From: Pomphorhynchus laevis
Lineage: Eukaryota > Acanthocephala > Palaeacanthocephala > Echinorhynchida > Pomphorhynchidae
DNA: 64,000 nucleotides
NCBI GenBank assembly: GCA_012934845.2
Contig: WNNJ02001104.1
Location: forward strand, 372,001-436,000
Direction: 5' to 3'
Both the position numbers and the translations under genes were made by a program. Shown here piece after piece: positions 21,501 to 31,829 of the stretch (its first letter is position 1; every line of letters begins with the position of its first letter). A model generated the notes under the pieces. The model searched no databases and was not told the DNA's origin. It saw only the letters and a list, made by a program, of their open reading frames with translations.

Positions 21501-22523
21501 TTAATTTGTGAAGGGTCGTTTCTCAACAGTTTCCCAAATTGATAATTTATTATTTGGCATTGACTATTAGTTATGTGGTTTCAGCGTCTGTTGTTGTCGA
21601 AATAAAGAGACAGTTCAGCTAAATAGTCACTTGTTTCGAGATAAACCGATGTCTTCTTAAATATAACAAAAGTATTTGATTAGAAAAATCCAATACTTCG
21701 ACGGCACGTCATCTTCAGGGTTGTATAAGTAGCTTTTATCAAGAATTTGTGGTTAAAAATTTGAGGTTAAACAAATTCTTGATAAAAGCTACTTATGCAA
21801 CCCTGAAGATGACGTGCCGTAGTGCCGTCGAAATATTGGATTTTTCTAATCAAATAAATATTCATATTTCGTCGCCTTCTTGTAATAATTCGGATTGGAA
21901 ATGAATTTTTTCTATAAGTTTTTACACAAGTGCTATTCTACTCTTTTTTGTCACCTTAACTTAGTAAATAAATTTCTAATTTACAAATTAAAGTTTGGTA
22001 TTTAGTCTTCCGTATTGTGTTTATCAATAGCCGTACATCTACATGCTTTTGGGATTGCGGCGAAGTGATGAGCAGGAAACTAGCCCGACATCAGAGTTGG
22101 CTAATCATTGGAAACAACAAGAAAAACAGATAGGTGTCCAATTAGATCACATTCCAAAAACAATATTATTTATGTAGTGCTATGGCGTGAGATCCAAATA
22201 ACAGACGACAAATCGTTACAAGACACTTTTACTTGTTTCATCGGTGAAGTAGCATTAGGTCAAGGTAATTCTAAACGTATCGATATCATCAGCTAATGTA
22301 TTCCATTCAGCCATGTCTACTTTGTCGGATAGTGTAATTTCAACAAACGCAGACATCATAAGTTTCAGGTCATTACGAGATAAGGTAAGCTGATCTGTAA
22401 ATTATTTAGCATTCCCTTGATTCATAGGCTGGTCGATTACTACAATCCGTTATTCGGAAAACGGCGGATTCAACGGACTCGTCAGATTCACATAAAGTAC
22501 CACCAAGCAGTAAAGAACATTAG
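12509..22523 (+). CDS. NKIRAS-like (kappaB-Ras-like) small GTPase, eight exons
   Basis: Assembled from short exons with GT-AG borders and consistent phases: 12509-12604, 20544-20630, 21006-21074, 21119-21217, 22031-22133, 22178-22264, 22311-22384, 22428-22523; 236 codons, stop TAG. It starts MGKICRITVCG and has a P-loop GCINVGKT, a TIEDVFV switch region, the DxxG block YDTGGVD, an IIFIYDP strand, and late blocks ANHWKQQEK and LWREIQITDDKSL that align with the end of human NKIRAS1 (AQQWAKSEK, LWEVTVTDRKTL). The usual NKxD guanine-specificity motif is replaced by LGLRRSDE, so nucleotide binding may be unusual. kappaB-Ras proteins are known to restrain NF-kappaB signalling. The C-terminal Ser-rich tail of about 55 residues is longer than in vertebrates. 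Intron 1 is 7.9 kb; the others are 43-46 nt, 375 nt and 813 nt. The last two exons are the least certain. Confidence 0.8.
12930..13090 (-). repeat. Degenerate match to Naiad-type element terminus
   Basis: The stretch with GTTATAAGATTTTATATAAT and TTGAAATTTAAAATAAAAGT follows, in order, the terminal segment found at 26460-26560 and, inverted, at 52915-53060. The match is AT-rich and degenerate, so confidence is low. Confidence 0.3.
13158..13312. repeat. Palindromic (foldback) repeat with hammerhead-like core
   Basis: Two arms of about 70 bp are nearly perfect reverse complements around a tiny loop near 13237. Each arm, read outward from the loop, starts with CTGATGATG (left arm) or its near copy, then AUAGC-loop-GCUAU and GAAA. 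An RNA from either strand would fold into one long hairpin. No ORF. It lies in intron 1 of the NKIRAS-like gene. Confidence 0.85.
13437..13686. repeat. Foldback repeat
   Basis: Arms of about 80 bp at 13437-13518 and 13600-13686 are reverse complements at roughly 80 percent identity; both contain GTGCGGCAC (or its complement) and AAATTTGGTT. The loop is AT-rich and non-coding. It resembles a MITE or foldback element; no target duplication was recognised. Confidence 0.7.
13690..14635. other. AT-rich intronic DNA
   Basis: No ORF, RNA gene or repeat is recognised between the foldback and the LINE-D start. Part of intron 1 of the NKIRAS-like gene. Confidence 0.4.
14871..16240 (+). mobile_element. 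L2-like LINE (family B) nested in LINE-D
   Basis: A 5'-truncated insertion running from about 14880 to the family tail CATTTGCCACGTTAAAATAA at about 16220-16235. Because it splits the QHGF-RKGK junction of LINE-D, it is younger than LINE-D. At its left edge, GCTCTCAACATCATG is followed after five bases by its reverse complement, a small inverted duplication at the insertion point, as seen after template switching during target-primed insertion. The ORF is fully open. Confidence 0.85.
14890..16171 (+). CDS. LINE-B ORF2, reverse transcriptase part, intact frame
   Basis: About 425 codons of the L2-like ORF2 without a stop: AFRSNHSTEIAC, SLDLSSAFDIVDH (motif A), CGVPQGSVLGPLLFSLL (motif B), MQYADDILIYAHA (motif C with the catalytic Asp pair), LGFHFDDHLSL, and the C-terminal LRSFLVAASLAWNQLP and RAPSFITFKH blocks. 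The endonuclease and the first RT blocks are missing because the insertion is 5' truncated. The open frame and close likeness to the copies at 2.4 and 37.7 kb point to recent activity. The frame runs back into LINE-D sequence to 14843, which is not part of the protein. Confidence 0.9.
17521..18555. other. AT-rich intronic DNA
   Basis: Low-complexity AT-rich sequence in intron 1 of the NKIRAS-like gene. No ORF or known repeat was recognised. Confidence 0.4.
18560..18832 (-). CDS. Hypothetical small protein (90 aa), inside an intron
   Basis: An open frame on the minus strand with normal-looking amino acid composition, unlike its AT-rich surroundings: MKIENLKYMFNVSHRLNG to a C-terminal CSSA. 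It has four Cys in the last 50 residues and a predicted helical stretch with IMQTIEKC. The frame stays open upstream to 18973 (137 aa, very hydrophobic start), but that part looks like AT-rich translation; AAG before the ATG could also be a splice acceptor. I do not recognise the family. It lies in intron 1 of the NKIRAS-like gene, on the other strand. Confidence 0.4.
   Translation of the reverse strand: MKIENLKYMFNVSHRLNGAVGVTPSAVGVVDLGANQIMQTIEKCRASRSHLEYNECINQLRQDMSIQIAKCASMALNMRTKAEHTICSSA
18975..20540. other. AT-rich intronic DNA
   Basis: AT-rich, non-coding end of intron 1. Two stretches, about 20160-20230 and 20285-20425, follow the order of the Naiad-type terminal segment at 52915-53075 (TATAAAATCTTA, then AATACGTAGAC and GTTATCTGAT), suggesting degraded fragments of that element. 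Confidence 0.35.
21672..21857. repeat. Palindromic repeat with hammerhead-like core
   Basis: Arms at 21672-21750 and 21772-21857 are reverse complements, nearly perfect except for an 8-base insertion in the right arm. Each arm carries CTGAAGATGACG, a small loop, CGTC and GAA, on opposite strands. It sits in intron 4 of the NKIRAS-like gene. Non-coding. Confidence 0.85.
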
Positions 22524-23264
22524 TGATTGTTATGTCTGCTTTATTTAATAAGCTCTACTTTGTTATATTTACGATTTATTATATATAAGCTTTATTTTTA
22601 CAATAGTATTTTTAAATTAAATAGTCAGAAATATAAAAACTTTTAAAATATAATTAAAATTTTCTTTTTTTCCTACTATTTATTTTCTTACTTTATACAA
22701 AAAAATGTGAAATAAATAATTTATTAATTATTAATTTTATAATTTAAATTATTTGTTTTATATTCGTTGAAATGAAGTTTGTATTAAGTTTACTTGGCTT
22801 GAATATCGTTTTAAATCTTCTTTTTGTATATTGTTTTAATCGTTTTCCAATTGTTTCTTTTCTTTTAAGGAATTTCGTATTCTAGCATTAAAAGACTTTG
22901 ATAGCTAAATCATTTTATTAATTTTTCGTACAAATATTGATACTTTTGGCTGATATGACGACGGGTCCATCCGTCAATCATTTATCGATTTTATCAATCA
23001 AGTTCCTATTCAATATGGAATATGGAATTATTTGGTACACAAATAATTGAGATAACTTAATTTGTGCTAATTATTTTTAATAATTGTCCGTTTTATATAA
23101 AATGTTCGCCTATTGTGTAAAGGCTAATATTTCAAAATTAATTCTTAATTTTAAACATTAATTATCAGTAAATTAAATTTTTACATTTTCCGATTTTAGA
23201 TTTTAATCTTTTCGATCTTATCTTCCATCATTTACTGTTATAATAATTGTGATTGGTATAAAAG
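22524..23264. other. 3' flank of the NKIRAS-like gene, AT-rich
   Basis: No ORF or repeat recognised. It presumably includes the 3' UTR of the NKIRAS-like gene and the 5' flank of the next ORF. Confidence 0.35.
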
Positions 23265-23540
23265 ATGTGTAATGTCATTAAATCAGTACCGATGACATTT
23301 TCCTTAAAACGTATAGGCAATAACACAAATGACGATGATTCAGTATTATCGATTCCACTAGAAAATAGGTCATCAATACAGTCAGTGATGAAAACTATAT
23401 CAGAAATGAAAGCTAAAGTCAATGATTATCTTAGCGATGCACTGAAAACACAAACAATTCGCTCAAATGCAGTTGAACAAGCCGGCTCTATTGAGGTCAT
23501 TCCGGAACGGAAACGAAAGCGTAGTCATACCTATGTTTAA
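23265..23540 (+). CDS. Hypothetical small protein (91 aa)
   Basis: An uninterrupted frame from ATG 23265 to TAA 23540 with balanced composition in AT-rich surroundings. It has an acidic DDDDS-like patch (NTNDDDSVL), a helical segment SVMKTISEMKAKVNDYL, and a basic C terminus (PERKRKRSHTYV) that could be a nuclear signal. I do not recognise it. It could be a one-exon gene or a single exon of a larger one; no clear splice site decides. Confidence 0.45.
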   Translation: MCNVIKSVPMTFSLKRIGNNTNDDDSVLSIPLENRSSIQSVMKTISEMKAKVNDYLSDALKTQTIRSNAVEQAGSIEVIPERKRKRSHTYV

Positions 23541-23804
23541 TAACGTTTTTGTAAATAAAATCACTTATGTTTATCTGACGAAACAATTCATAATATTTTA
23601 CTATTTTCTAAAATGAGTTTTTTTTACTAAAATAATGTTCGATAAAAAATTAAATTTGAATTAAATTTCTTTAGTTTATAATTGAATATTTAAATTTGAA
23701 ATATCTCTTCGTGTGCAAGGAAAAATGTTTGAATATTACCATATTTGACGTGTTTAATTTTATAATTAAAATTGACATTGTCAAAATGAGGTACAAAATT
23801 CTAT

Positions 23805-24060
23805 TTATTTGTCGAAACAAATAGAGACCATATAATTCGTATTCGGGAACATCTCATCCCGCACGTGCATTGTGATGTAGTTGGCGTTCATTAGAATCTG
23901 GTCTACGCTGCATACTCTTCGTCCATCGTATTATCGTAGACACGCACATCTTCCAAAACCATGTTCACAAAGTCTGATGAAGTGAAAGACAGTACACCGC
24001 TGACTCGAGAAGACAGGCAACATTCCCCAGCTATACCGCGACGCTAATCCTTTGCATAAG
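23805..24060 (-). pseudogene. LSM5-like intronless copy, broken
   Basis: On the minus strand, DFVNMVLEDV (near 23965) is the Sm motif 1 end of LSM5 (human DFVNMVLEDVTEF), and DQILMNANYITM (near 23885) matches the Sm2 segment LDQILLNGNNITML. Between them the frame shifts by one base, and the N-terminal part is hard to follow. LSM5 belongs to the LSm ring that binds U6 snRNA and decapped mRNA. The lack of introns and the broken frame suggest a processed copy made by LINE machinery. Confidence 0.65.
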
Positions 24061-26385
24061 CCAACAAACAAACTGCGGGTTACACGTTCATTTTATAATA
24101 AAAAGTGTCAACAAATACGTCCTCATAGTAATCAGAATTGAAAATATATTAAAAAATAAATAAAAAGCACAATGGAGCATTTTTTAACTCCATCAATATT
24201 TTTATAAATTCACCATGTGCTGAAGTCTTCCAAATCCCCCTTCAACCATTTACACACCCTACCAACACGCGTTTTCCGTCGAGGGAAAGTGTGTTGATAC
24301 AGAATTTTTAAACCTTCCTTCTTTCTCTTTCCCTCCTCATTTTTCCATTACCCCTTTCCCAGAAATAGTGGCAAGTGGCAATGGTAGGTTACAATGATGA
24401 TGAATAACAAACACTAGATCCGATAACTCTCATCTGACGAGATTCATAGAGTTTTCCATGTATCATCAATAAATCCTTTAACTGTATCTTCTAAATGTTA
24501 AAAGACATCCAGCCATCTCAACTGTATCTTTTTAATGTTAAAAAATGACAACTGCAATTCGAAGTACTGCCTACCCACAAGTAATATAAGTTGTTTTCCA
24601 TACTCAGTAGAAATATGTGACCTACATAAAATTACAATTATATAACATTCAGTTATCTGGAATTGGTTTAACAAATCCAACAATACAAGTAATAAATGTA
24701 GCGTCATCAATGAACCACCTTAATGGAACCTGGCTAAAATCTATTTTCACCAAAGATACCTTATCAATATTATGTCTATGCACGTTATGAACAAAATTGT
24801 ATACAAATCAAAATGTCTATATTCGTAAGTGGCTCTACTTTATGTACAAAATTTCAACTAAGTCCAACGTGTACCGGAAACTGATCGACTTAATACACGG
24901 AACAGAACACAGATCACGCTTTGTTCCTAAAATAATTCAGATCTCAGATACCTTAATATAACTGCAGATAACTGAAGATAATCAATTTGTATCATCCGTA
25001 TAATTTATTTTGTTAATATAGCTGAATTAATTAATATTTTAATTTATTAAAATAATTAAATCTAATTGTAGTGGTTTTAATCGAATTAATTTGTTATTTA
25101 TAAGCAAATAGTTATTTACGCTTATTGATGAAATTAAATAAAAATGTTCTTTAAATTAAATTTCCCACAGTTAAATTGTGGGGAATAGGAATTTTTGTCA
25201 ATTTTCCTATAGTTTTGTTCATCTGAAAACACCATATTATGTTGAATTGAAATGTTATATTCGGCCATTTTGATGTGTATACCTTATCAATTCAACAAAA
25301 TAGGGGAAATCAGCATCGTTTTAATTTAATAATTTTTCTCTAAAATTATTTAAAAAAATAATTATTTTATAATTTAATAGTTACAAAAAATATTAATAAT
25401 TCTAAATTCTAAGTATTATTTTATAATTTTAAAGAATGTTATTTATCAAAGTCTAATTGCTACCATCAGTGATTTGTTAAAAGTTAAATGCAAACATTTT
25501 GTTTATATGAATCAAATAGCCATACAATATTAATCTCATTTATTTAAAACGTATTTTATCAACATAACCAATCATTGTAATGAAGCTAGCTTGAGTTATA
25601 CCTCCTCAAAATTATATTATCTTTCAAATGCGAATGTGATTCTCATCTTATTTATTTCGATCAACTTAAAAAACGTTTAATAGTTAAAACATAAAAATAG
25701 ATTAGTCACAAAGAATAATCCATATAAAATCTATCATTAAATGATATATGAATTTTATTATTCAACTTTCTTCATAGTCATGTTGAAACACTTTTTTAAT
25801 ATAGTTTGTGTGAAAATATACCGAAATTAATCAAATCATATTGTGATCTTAATTTTTGTTTATCGAATATATGATTAAACTCCTAAACTCTTGATATATT
25901 TGTGTAGTCCAATTTGATGATAGTCAATTTAGTGATCCTTTCTGATTTTACCTGCACCCACTAAAACTTATATTCACTTCGTATGATCGAATGGGCTTAC
26001 CGTGAATAATTAATAACAATGTAAAAAAGCTTATATAGTTAGTTAGCTAACGTCAAGAAGTTCATGGTATCTGTTTAAAGACAGTTTAAAATATCAACTA
26101 ACTTATCCCAATCGATATCCGCAAACGCCGTCGACGATATATCATTAGTGTTTATTCACGAATTAAACGAATATTATGTTAAAGGTAAAAAACGTATGTA
26201 AATATATATTAAAATTAATCTTTTCATACACTATAAAAATAAGACCAGCGAAGTTTGATGTTATTTGAGCATCAAATAACATCAAATAATTGATTAAATA
26301 TTAATTACTTTACTTTAAAAATTCAATTTTTATAATTAAGTAGAAATATTGTGCAAAATTATTTTAAACTAAGCCTTTTAATGTA
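24061..26385. other. AT-rich intergenic DNA
   Basis: No gene recognised. A pyrimidine-rich, slightly GC-richer patch lies at about 24220-24370. Palindrome-like AT repeats are common but not distinctive. Confidence 0.35.
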
Positions 26386-26387
26386 TA

Positions 26388-27645
26388 GAATCAAATCAGC
26401 TAACTGAGTCAACGTATTTAATATAATTATAAACTAAACAAAACATAATAATGCTAAATCAAAATTTAATAATTAAATAATAAAATTAATAATTGTTTTT
26501 AGATTTTCTATAATTTAAATCAAGTTAAAAAATTGAAATTTAAAAAGTCATTTTTATGAATTGACTAATAAATAACAGACGTTGTATCAGAATATGGATT
26601 AGAGGTAATCAGGAGGAACTGCTATGCTATCAGGTTTCGGCCCCTAACTCCTCTACCCAACATAGCAGCGGGGCCAAATACGTGCTAAGGACGTATTTCC
26701 TCTAATTAAAATTGATTATATAGTATCTTATTCTGATACAAAGTATTATAGTAACTAGTTTAAAATATGCATCTATTAAATTATTTAAATGATTTTGAAG
26801 AAAGCCAATATCATTACATATTGTTGCAATTCTTAAAATTTCATTATTTAATGTATTATATTTTATATTATATGGTATGCATGAATGCTCATGCAAAAAT
26901 ATGTTTCTTGTAAATTTAAATATGTCATCTTTACGATATAAATTAAAAGTAGTTTTAGTTAATGTTAATTTAATGTTCATATCTAGATATACACCTTCTT
27001 TATCATTAATATTGGTTTTGTTAAGAGTAAGGCTACCTAGATAAATTTGTTCACTTATTAAATAAAAATTATATGTCTTATTTTATATTATATGGTATGC
27101 ATGAATGCTCATGCAAAACTATGTTTCTTGTAAATTTAAATATGTCATCTTTACGATAAATATAAATAGTAGTTTTAATTGATGTTCAATTGGGATTTTA
27201 ATTTAAGATTCACATCTAGATATATGAATTCTTTATCATCAATATTAGTTTTATTAAGAATAAGGCTACCTGGATAAATTTGTAATTGAATAAACATTAG
27301 TAGAGTCAAATACATATATATCATCAATATATCGAAACATATATTAATAATAATCGTAATTATTAATAATATAAATTAATAATCGTTCAGTAGAAGTTAA
27401 TTGTTCGATAGAAATAAATAACTTGTTTTATTAGAATAGTTTTATTAAAATTTAAAATATTAGATAAATTTGTTCACATTTTTGAATAGAAATTTTTGGT
27501 GTAAGATAAACATATATCATAAATATATCGAAACATATATTTCATATATTTATATAATTTAGATTTATTTTTTAAACAATTTATTTTTTTCTTAAAAATT
27601 TCATTTTAAGTAGATTTTTATCTGCACGCAATTTTGTATCAGCAA
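26388..27645 (-). mobile_element. Penelope-like element, Naiad-type, 3' part, rearranged
   Basis: On the minus strand: a MFRYIDDIYVFDST block with the catalytic Asp pair of the reverse transcriptase (about 27300-27345), then the thumb region NLYRKDDIFKFTRNI and HEHSCIPYNIKYN (26702-26980), then the terminal segment shared in inverted order with 52830-53075. The thumb-coding part occurs twice in tandem (about 26840-27050 and 27080-27260), and a third, poorer YIYD copy lies at 27500-27540. Such partial tandem copies are typical of Penelope-like insertions. It is broken in several places. It ends just before the PTPMT1-like gene. Confidence 0.75.
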
Positions 27646-27654
27646 TTTTAATAG

Positions 27655-28258
27655 ATGAAGGACATTGTTACAAAAGTGATGTTCTTACCTTCGTTGACTT
27701 ATAATATGTGCTTGTATTGGTTTGGACATCGCCAATGGTACACATATATAGATGACTTTATAATATTAGGGGCGTTGCCGTGGACTGAGATGGCGATTAA
27801 GCTTATGAAAGAAGAGAATATTAAACGAGTAGTATCATTAAATGAGGCATCCGAATTAAGGTAAATAGTATCAATGCATTTAAAGCTGATTTTACTTATT
27901 AATTAGGTATTCATTTGGTCCAGATGAATGGTCAGAATACGAAGTCAAATTCCTACACCTACCGACACGAGATTTTTTCGATTCACCAAGCATTGAGAAT
28001 CTAAATAAGGGAGTTCTTTTTATAAAGGACAGTGTGGATAAAAATGATAAAGTATACGTTCACTGTAAAAGTGGCAGAGTACGGAGTGCAACCCTCGTGG
28101 CAGCATATCTTATTCGTCACAAGAATATGAACGTGGAAGAATCAGTTAATTTTATAAAGAGTAAAAGACCTTTTACCATTTTCCATGGGCATCAACTAGC
28201 TACACTTTCTCAGTTTCTTGAACAGACTACGGATCAAGAAATTAACAGGGAAGAATAA
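27655..28258 (+). CDS. PTPMT1: PTPMT1-like dual-specificity phosphatase, two exons
   Basis: Exons 27655-27860 and 27907-28258, joined across a 46-nt GT-AG intron; 185 residues. PTPMT1 removes phosphate from phosphatidylglycerophosphate in the cardiolipin pathway at the mitochondrial inner membrane. Family landmarks: HRQWYTYID, IILGALPW, RVVSLNE, a THD/TRDF-type acid loop (LPTRDFFDSPS), and the catalytic P-loop HCKSGRVRSAT, i.e. H-C-x5-R with both catalytic residues present. The hydrophobic N terminus (MFLPSLTYNMCLYW) matches the mitochondrial membrane-targeting segment of relatives. Length agrees with the family. A start at ATG 27673 is also possible. The copy looks functional. Confidence 0.9.
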
Positions 28259-28984
28259 ACTGGAATTTGACATTTATAACTGTATAATTTAAGTGTTTTT
28301 GCTTTTCTAGTCTTTCACTACCCCGATATTAAGAAATAACATTATGACTGCTACAAAGTAATTGTTGATTTACACTTTTTTGTAATCTCTGGTTGTTATT
28401 TTCCTAGAAGTAATTTTCCGAAACTGATATATTCACAATATAAAGGCTTGTTGTTACCGTTTACAATGGCCCAGAATGTGCGCTGTCTTAATTTTACAAC
28501 AGAATTAAATGCACGGGCTGCATTGCACTTTTATCAAAAATGCTTAAATGTTTCCAAGATACACGATACGTAAAGACTCCGTTCATTTTAGATAACAAAC
28601 TTTTAATTAAAAAAGATTATTTGTTCAAATTGAAATATGACCGAACAAAGTGGTACCTGTAAAATGTAATTTACTGATAGCAATTTTATTTGTAAATAGT
28701 CATTTAATGATTATTCAATATAAAAGTAAAGTATTCAGAATTAAATTATTCAAAAGTAATTATTAATTGTTTGATCATTGTTTTATTATCTTAATTACAA
28801 GAACAACAAAATAAAGAAATTGATTTTGCTAGTTTCTACTAGCAAATTTCTACTAAATTAATTTTTATAGTTTTATAATTTTAAATAAATACTGCTTAAT
28901 TAAAATTTAAATAAAATTAATTAAAATTAAATTAAAATTTTAAATTAAATCAGCGATGGGAGGGAAATTTCAAAATATTTTTTA
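28259..28984. other. 3' flank of the PTPMT1-like gene
   Basis: Probably includes the 3' UTR. No ORF, no repeat recognised; AT-rich towards 28980. Confidence 0.4.
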
Positions 28985-29690
28985 TTATTAATAAGAAAGA
29001 ATTTCAATACAACTTTTTTAATTAACACGATCAGGAAAGTATAAACCTGCATGCTTTTTTATAACCTTCGTCAGGAAGCTTAACCAGGAATGCGCCCACC
29101 ACAGACGCCTAGTCTCCAATGAGGCGTTTTGACCTTAGTCTACTCATCACTACAGGGTGGTCTCATCAGTGTGGCCCTATAGCTACACAACTTCGACAAT
29201 ACTTAATCCTCAGTAAATCTCTGCAAAAAATCATAAAGCGAAGCTCCTTCACCGGTTACCAGCCTTACATCAAGTAGGGTTGGCGTAAGCAGTGGCTTCA
29301 CAGGACAACACGTGTGCTATCGTTTCTTCCTTTATCAGCTTACTAAAATTGCTGAACAAGCAACACGCTTTTATACAGCTGAAACACAATGCACGAGCAA
29401 AACCTCTCTAGCTACAAAGCACGAGCAAAGCTCTAGCGCAGATGCTTAGATTCGTCACACCACATATAGTGATTATATGAATTGAAAACTACTGGTGGCG
29501 TTATATTAATCAGAAAGAATTTCAATACAACTTTTTTAGTTAACACCTAGCCTCATTGGAGGCTAGGCGTCTGTGATGGGCGCATTCCGGATAAAGCTTC
29601 CCGATGAAGGTTGTAAAAAATCATGCAGGTTTATACTTTCCTGTTCGTGTTACTTAAAAAAATTTGTATGAAATTCTTTCCTGTTAATAT
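28985..29690. repeat. Large foldback element (about 700 bp)
   Basis: Left arm 28985-29130 and right arm about 29547-29690 are reverse complements at roughly 85-90 percent identity over some 140 bp; both include CAGACGCCTAG and GCATGCAGG-like blocks (right arm with small changes). The left end (AAGAATTTCAATACAACTTT) also occurs as a direct copy at about 29513-29535, just before the right arm, so the structure is composite. The 400-bp centre is GC-richer and has no ORF. Confidence 0.75.
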
Positions 29691-29783
29691 ACGTCACCAT
29701 TAGTTTCAATTATTATAACATGCAAGATTATAGCTATTCAGCTGTTTTGTCGGTTCACAGTAAAACTAATTTGTCAACAAAAT

Positions 29784-29819
29784 CTTAATCCGAATACAGG
29801 ATACTGTATTCGGATTAAG
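29784..29819. repeat. Perfect 16-bp hairpin at the LINE-C 3' end
   Basis: Two 16-base arms, CTTAATCCGAATACAG and its exact complement, flank a GATA loop. The hairpin overlaps the last codons of the LINE-C ORF2 on the minus strand, so it may be the element's 3' recognition structure. Confidence 0.8.
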
Positions 29820-31791
29820 ATACTGGAAGTTTGTTCCAAAGCCTCACAGCTCTATGAGAAAGGCAATATAGTTTTCCAAGTTTGCCGGTATGCAGGGTCC
29901 TCACAGTAAGAGAGTTACCACGGTTAGTAGTTCGCTGACTTCGCTGAATACAGTCGACCGGGAATCCGTCACGTTCGAATAACATATCCCTAAAAAATAA
30001 AACATCAAGACATAATATACTAGTACGGACTGAAGGAACTCGTATATTGCGCAAGCGGTCCTTATAAGAACATTTCCTGATGGAATGGCACGATATCGTC
30101 AACCTAAGGAGTACATTTTCAAGTTCTTTCATTTCACCACGTGTACATGGAAATTCCCCAGGGATACAATATTCAATAATAGGACGAATAAGTGAATTGT
30201 CTATTATGTTAAGGCAGGAATCCGATGGATTACGAAAACACATCCGGCTCACATAGCTAAGATTCCTGGTCGTTTGAACGATTCTGTCCTTGTTTGGGCG
30301 ACTCTTCAATGACTTGTGCACAAGTATTCCCAAATCTCTCGTGCATCGTGCCCGCTTAATTGACTCGGCACCTAATTTATATCTGAAATAAAATGTCTTA
30401 TGTTCTAAGTGCATGTGGCAGCACTTGGATAGATTTTACACCAGTTCTATCTCTACTCCATCTAGCAACATTGTCCAAATCTTCCTGCAGCAGAAAACAG
30501 TCGTGATACGATTGAATACACCGTCATAACTTGAGGTAATCCGCAAACGCTAGGATATTGCATTTCAGTCTTAATAAAAGATCCTGAAGGAATATGTTGA
30601 AGAGTAAAGGGCCGAGAACCGTACCTTGAGGCACTCCGGGACAAACATGACGTTGTGAAGAAACACTACTGCCTAGCCTCACTTGATATGACCGACCCTT
30701 CAAGAACGAACTAATCCAACTAACTACATTGGGATCGATACCGTATTTAGCCAAAACTACTAGCAGCGGATCATGTGGTACTTGGTCAAACGCCCAACTA
30801 AAATCGATAAAAATTACATCGACCCCACACCCATCCGCTACTACATCCGCCCAATTTTCACGAGCCATAATTAAATTACTGAGGCATGAACGACCAGTAC
30901 GAAATCCATGTTGAGAACGGTGCAGAAGTTTAAATCTATCCATATGAGAAGTTGTGTATTTATGCACGAACCAACCTTTCAAGACATTTACATATCACGC
31001 TTGTCAGACTTACAGGACGATAATTGGACGGATCTTCTCTGTTCCTTTTTTAGATAGGAGTAATGTGAGATTGCTTCTACTGATCAGGGATGCATGATGT
31101 ACATAGAGGCATGTTAAACATCTATGATAATGGGAATGCTATCAGGTCATGGAGTTTTTGAAGAATAAAAGGATGGATGTCGTCCGGCCCAGTCAACGTG
31201 TAACAAGATAATTTACGCAATTCTCGTGATACCTCTGCTGGAGAAATTAATGGCATATGGGAGACGAATCTCTCGTGAATTTGCGCTGGACGAAAGTCTG
31301 TAATTGGAGTAAGACAAAAGATCAAAGGCTTCTGCCAACATTCTCACAACTTCGTCAGGATCTCTCGCAATCTTACCGTCATGGGTCAAAAGAGACATTG
31401 ATGGAATAACTTTTCTACTTTTATTTACATAGCTCCAGAACGGCTTGGAAGAAACTTTATATAATGCCAGGATTTTCGTTTCATGCTTTTGCCTCTTCAA
31501 CAATTTCATGTAGTTGAAGCGACGACGATACTGTAGATATTCTAACCGAAGTGTATGATTATTCAGAGATGATTTAAAGAGTTTATTCAGTTTTCTCATA
31601 AGTCCCACTAACTCATGGTCAAACCAAACAGGCTTGCGTTTAGCAAGGTTTTGTAAGGGTTTCAATAGAGCGACGCTGTATGTGATATATTTGAGGGAAG
31701 CTGATAATGCATCCCAATCACGGACATGGGTAATGTCACTATTGTGAAGACCCATTCTAATTGCGAGCGTACGTAATAAATCTATATCCAA
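29815..31791 (-). pseudogene. LINE-C ORF2, linker and reverse transcriptase
   Basis: Open parts are 31213-31791 (linker with KPVWFDHELV), 31122-31325 (LTGPDDIHPFILQKL), 30524-30982 (SQHGFRTGRSCLSNL, IDFSWAFDQVPHDPLL, CPGVPQGTVLGPLLFNIF, AFADYLKL) and 29815-30414 (thumb with RDLGILVHKSLKS and AVRLWNKLPVS). The parts lie in different frames. Asp-to-Tyr in motif C would abolish catalysis. Confidence 0.8.
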
Positions 31792-31829
31792 TTTGTGGCA
31801 TGTACGTTTCAGATGTTTAGTCTCGGCAG

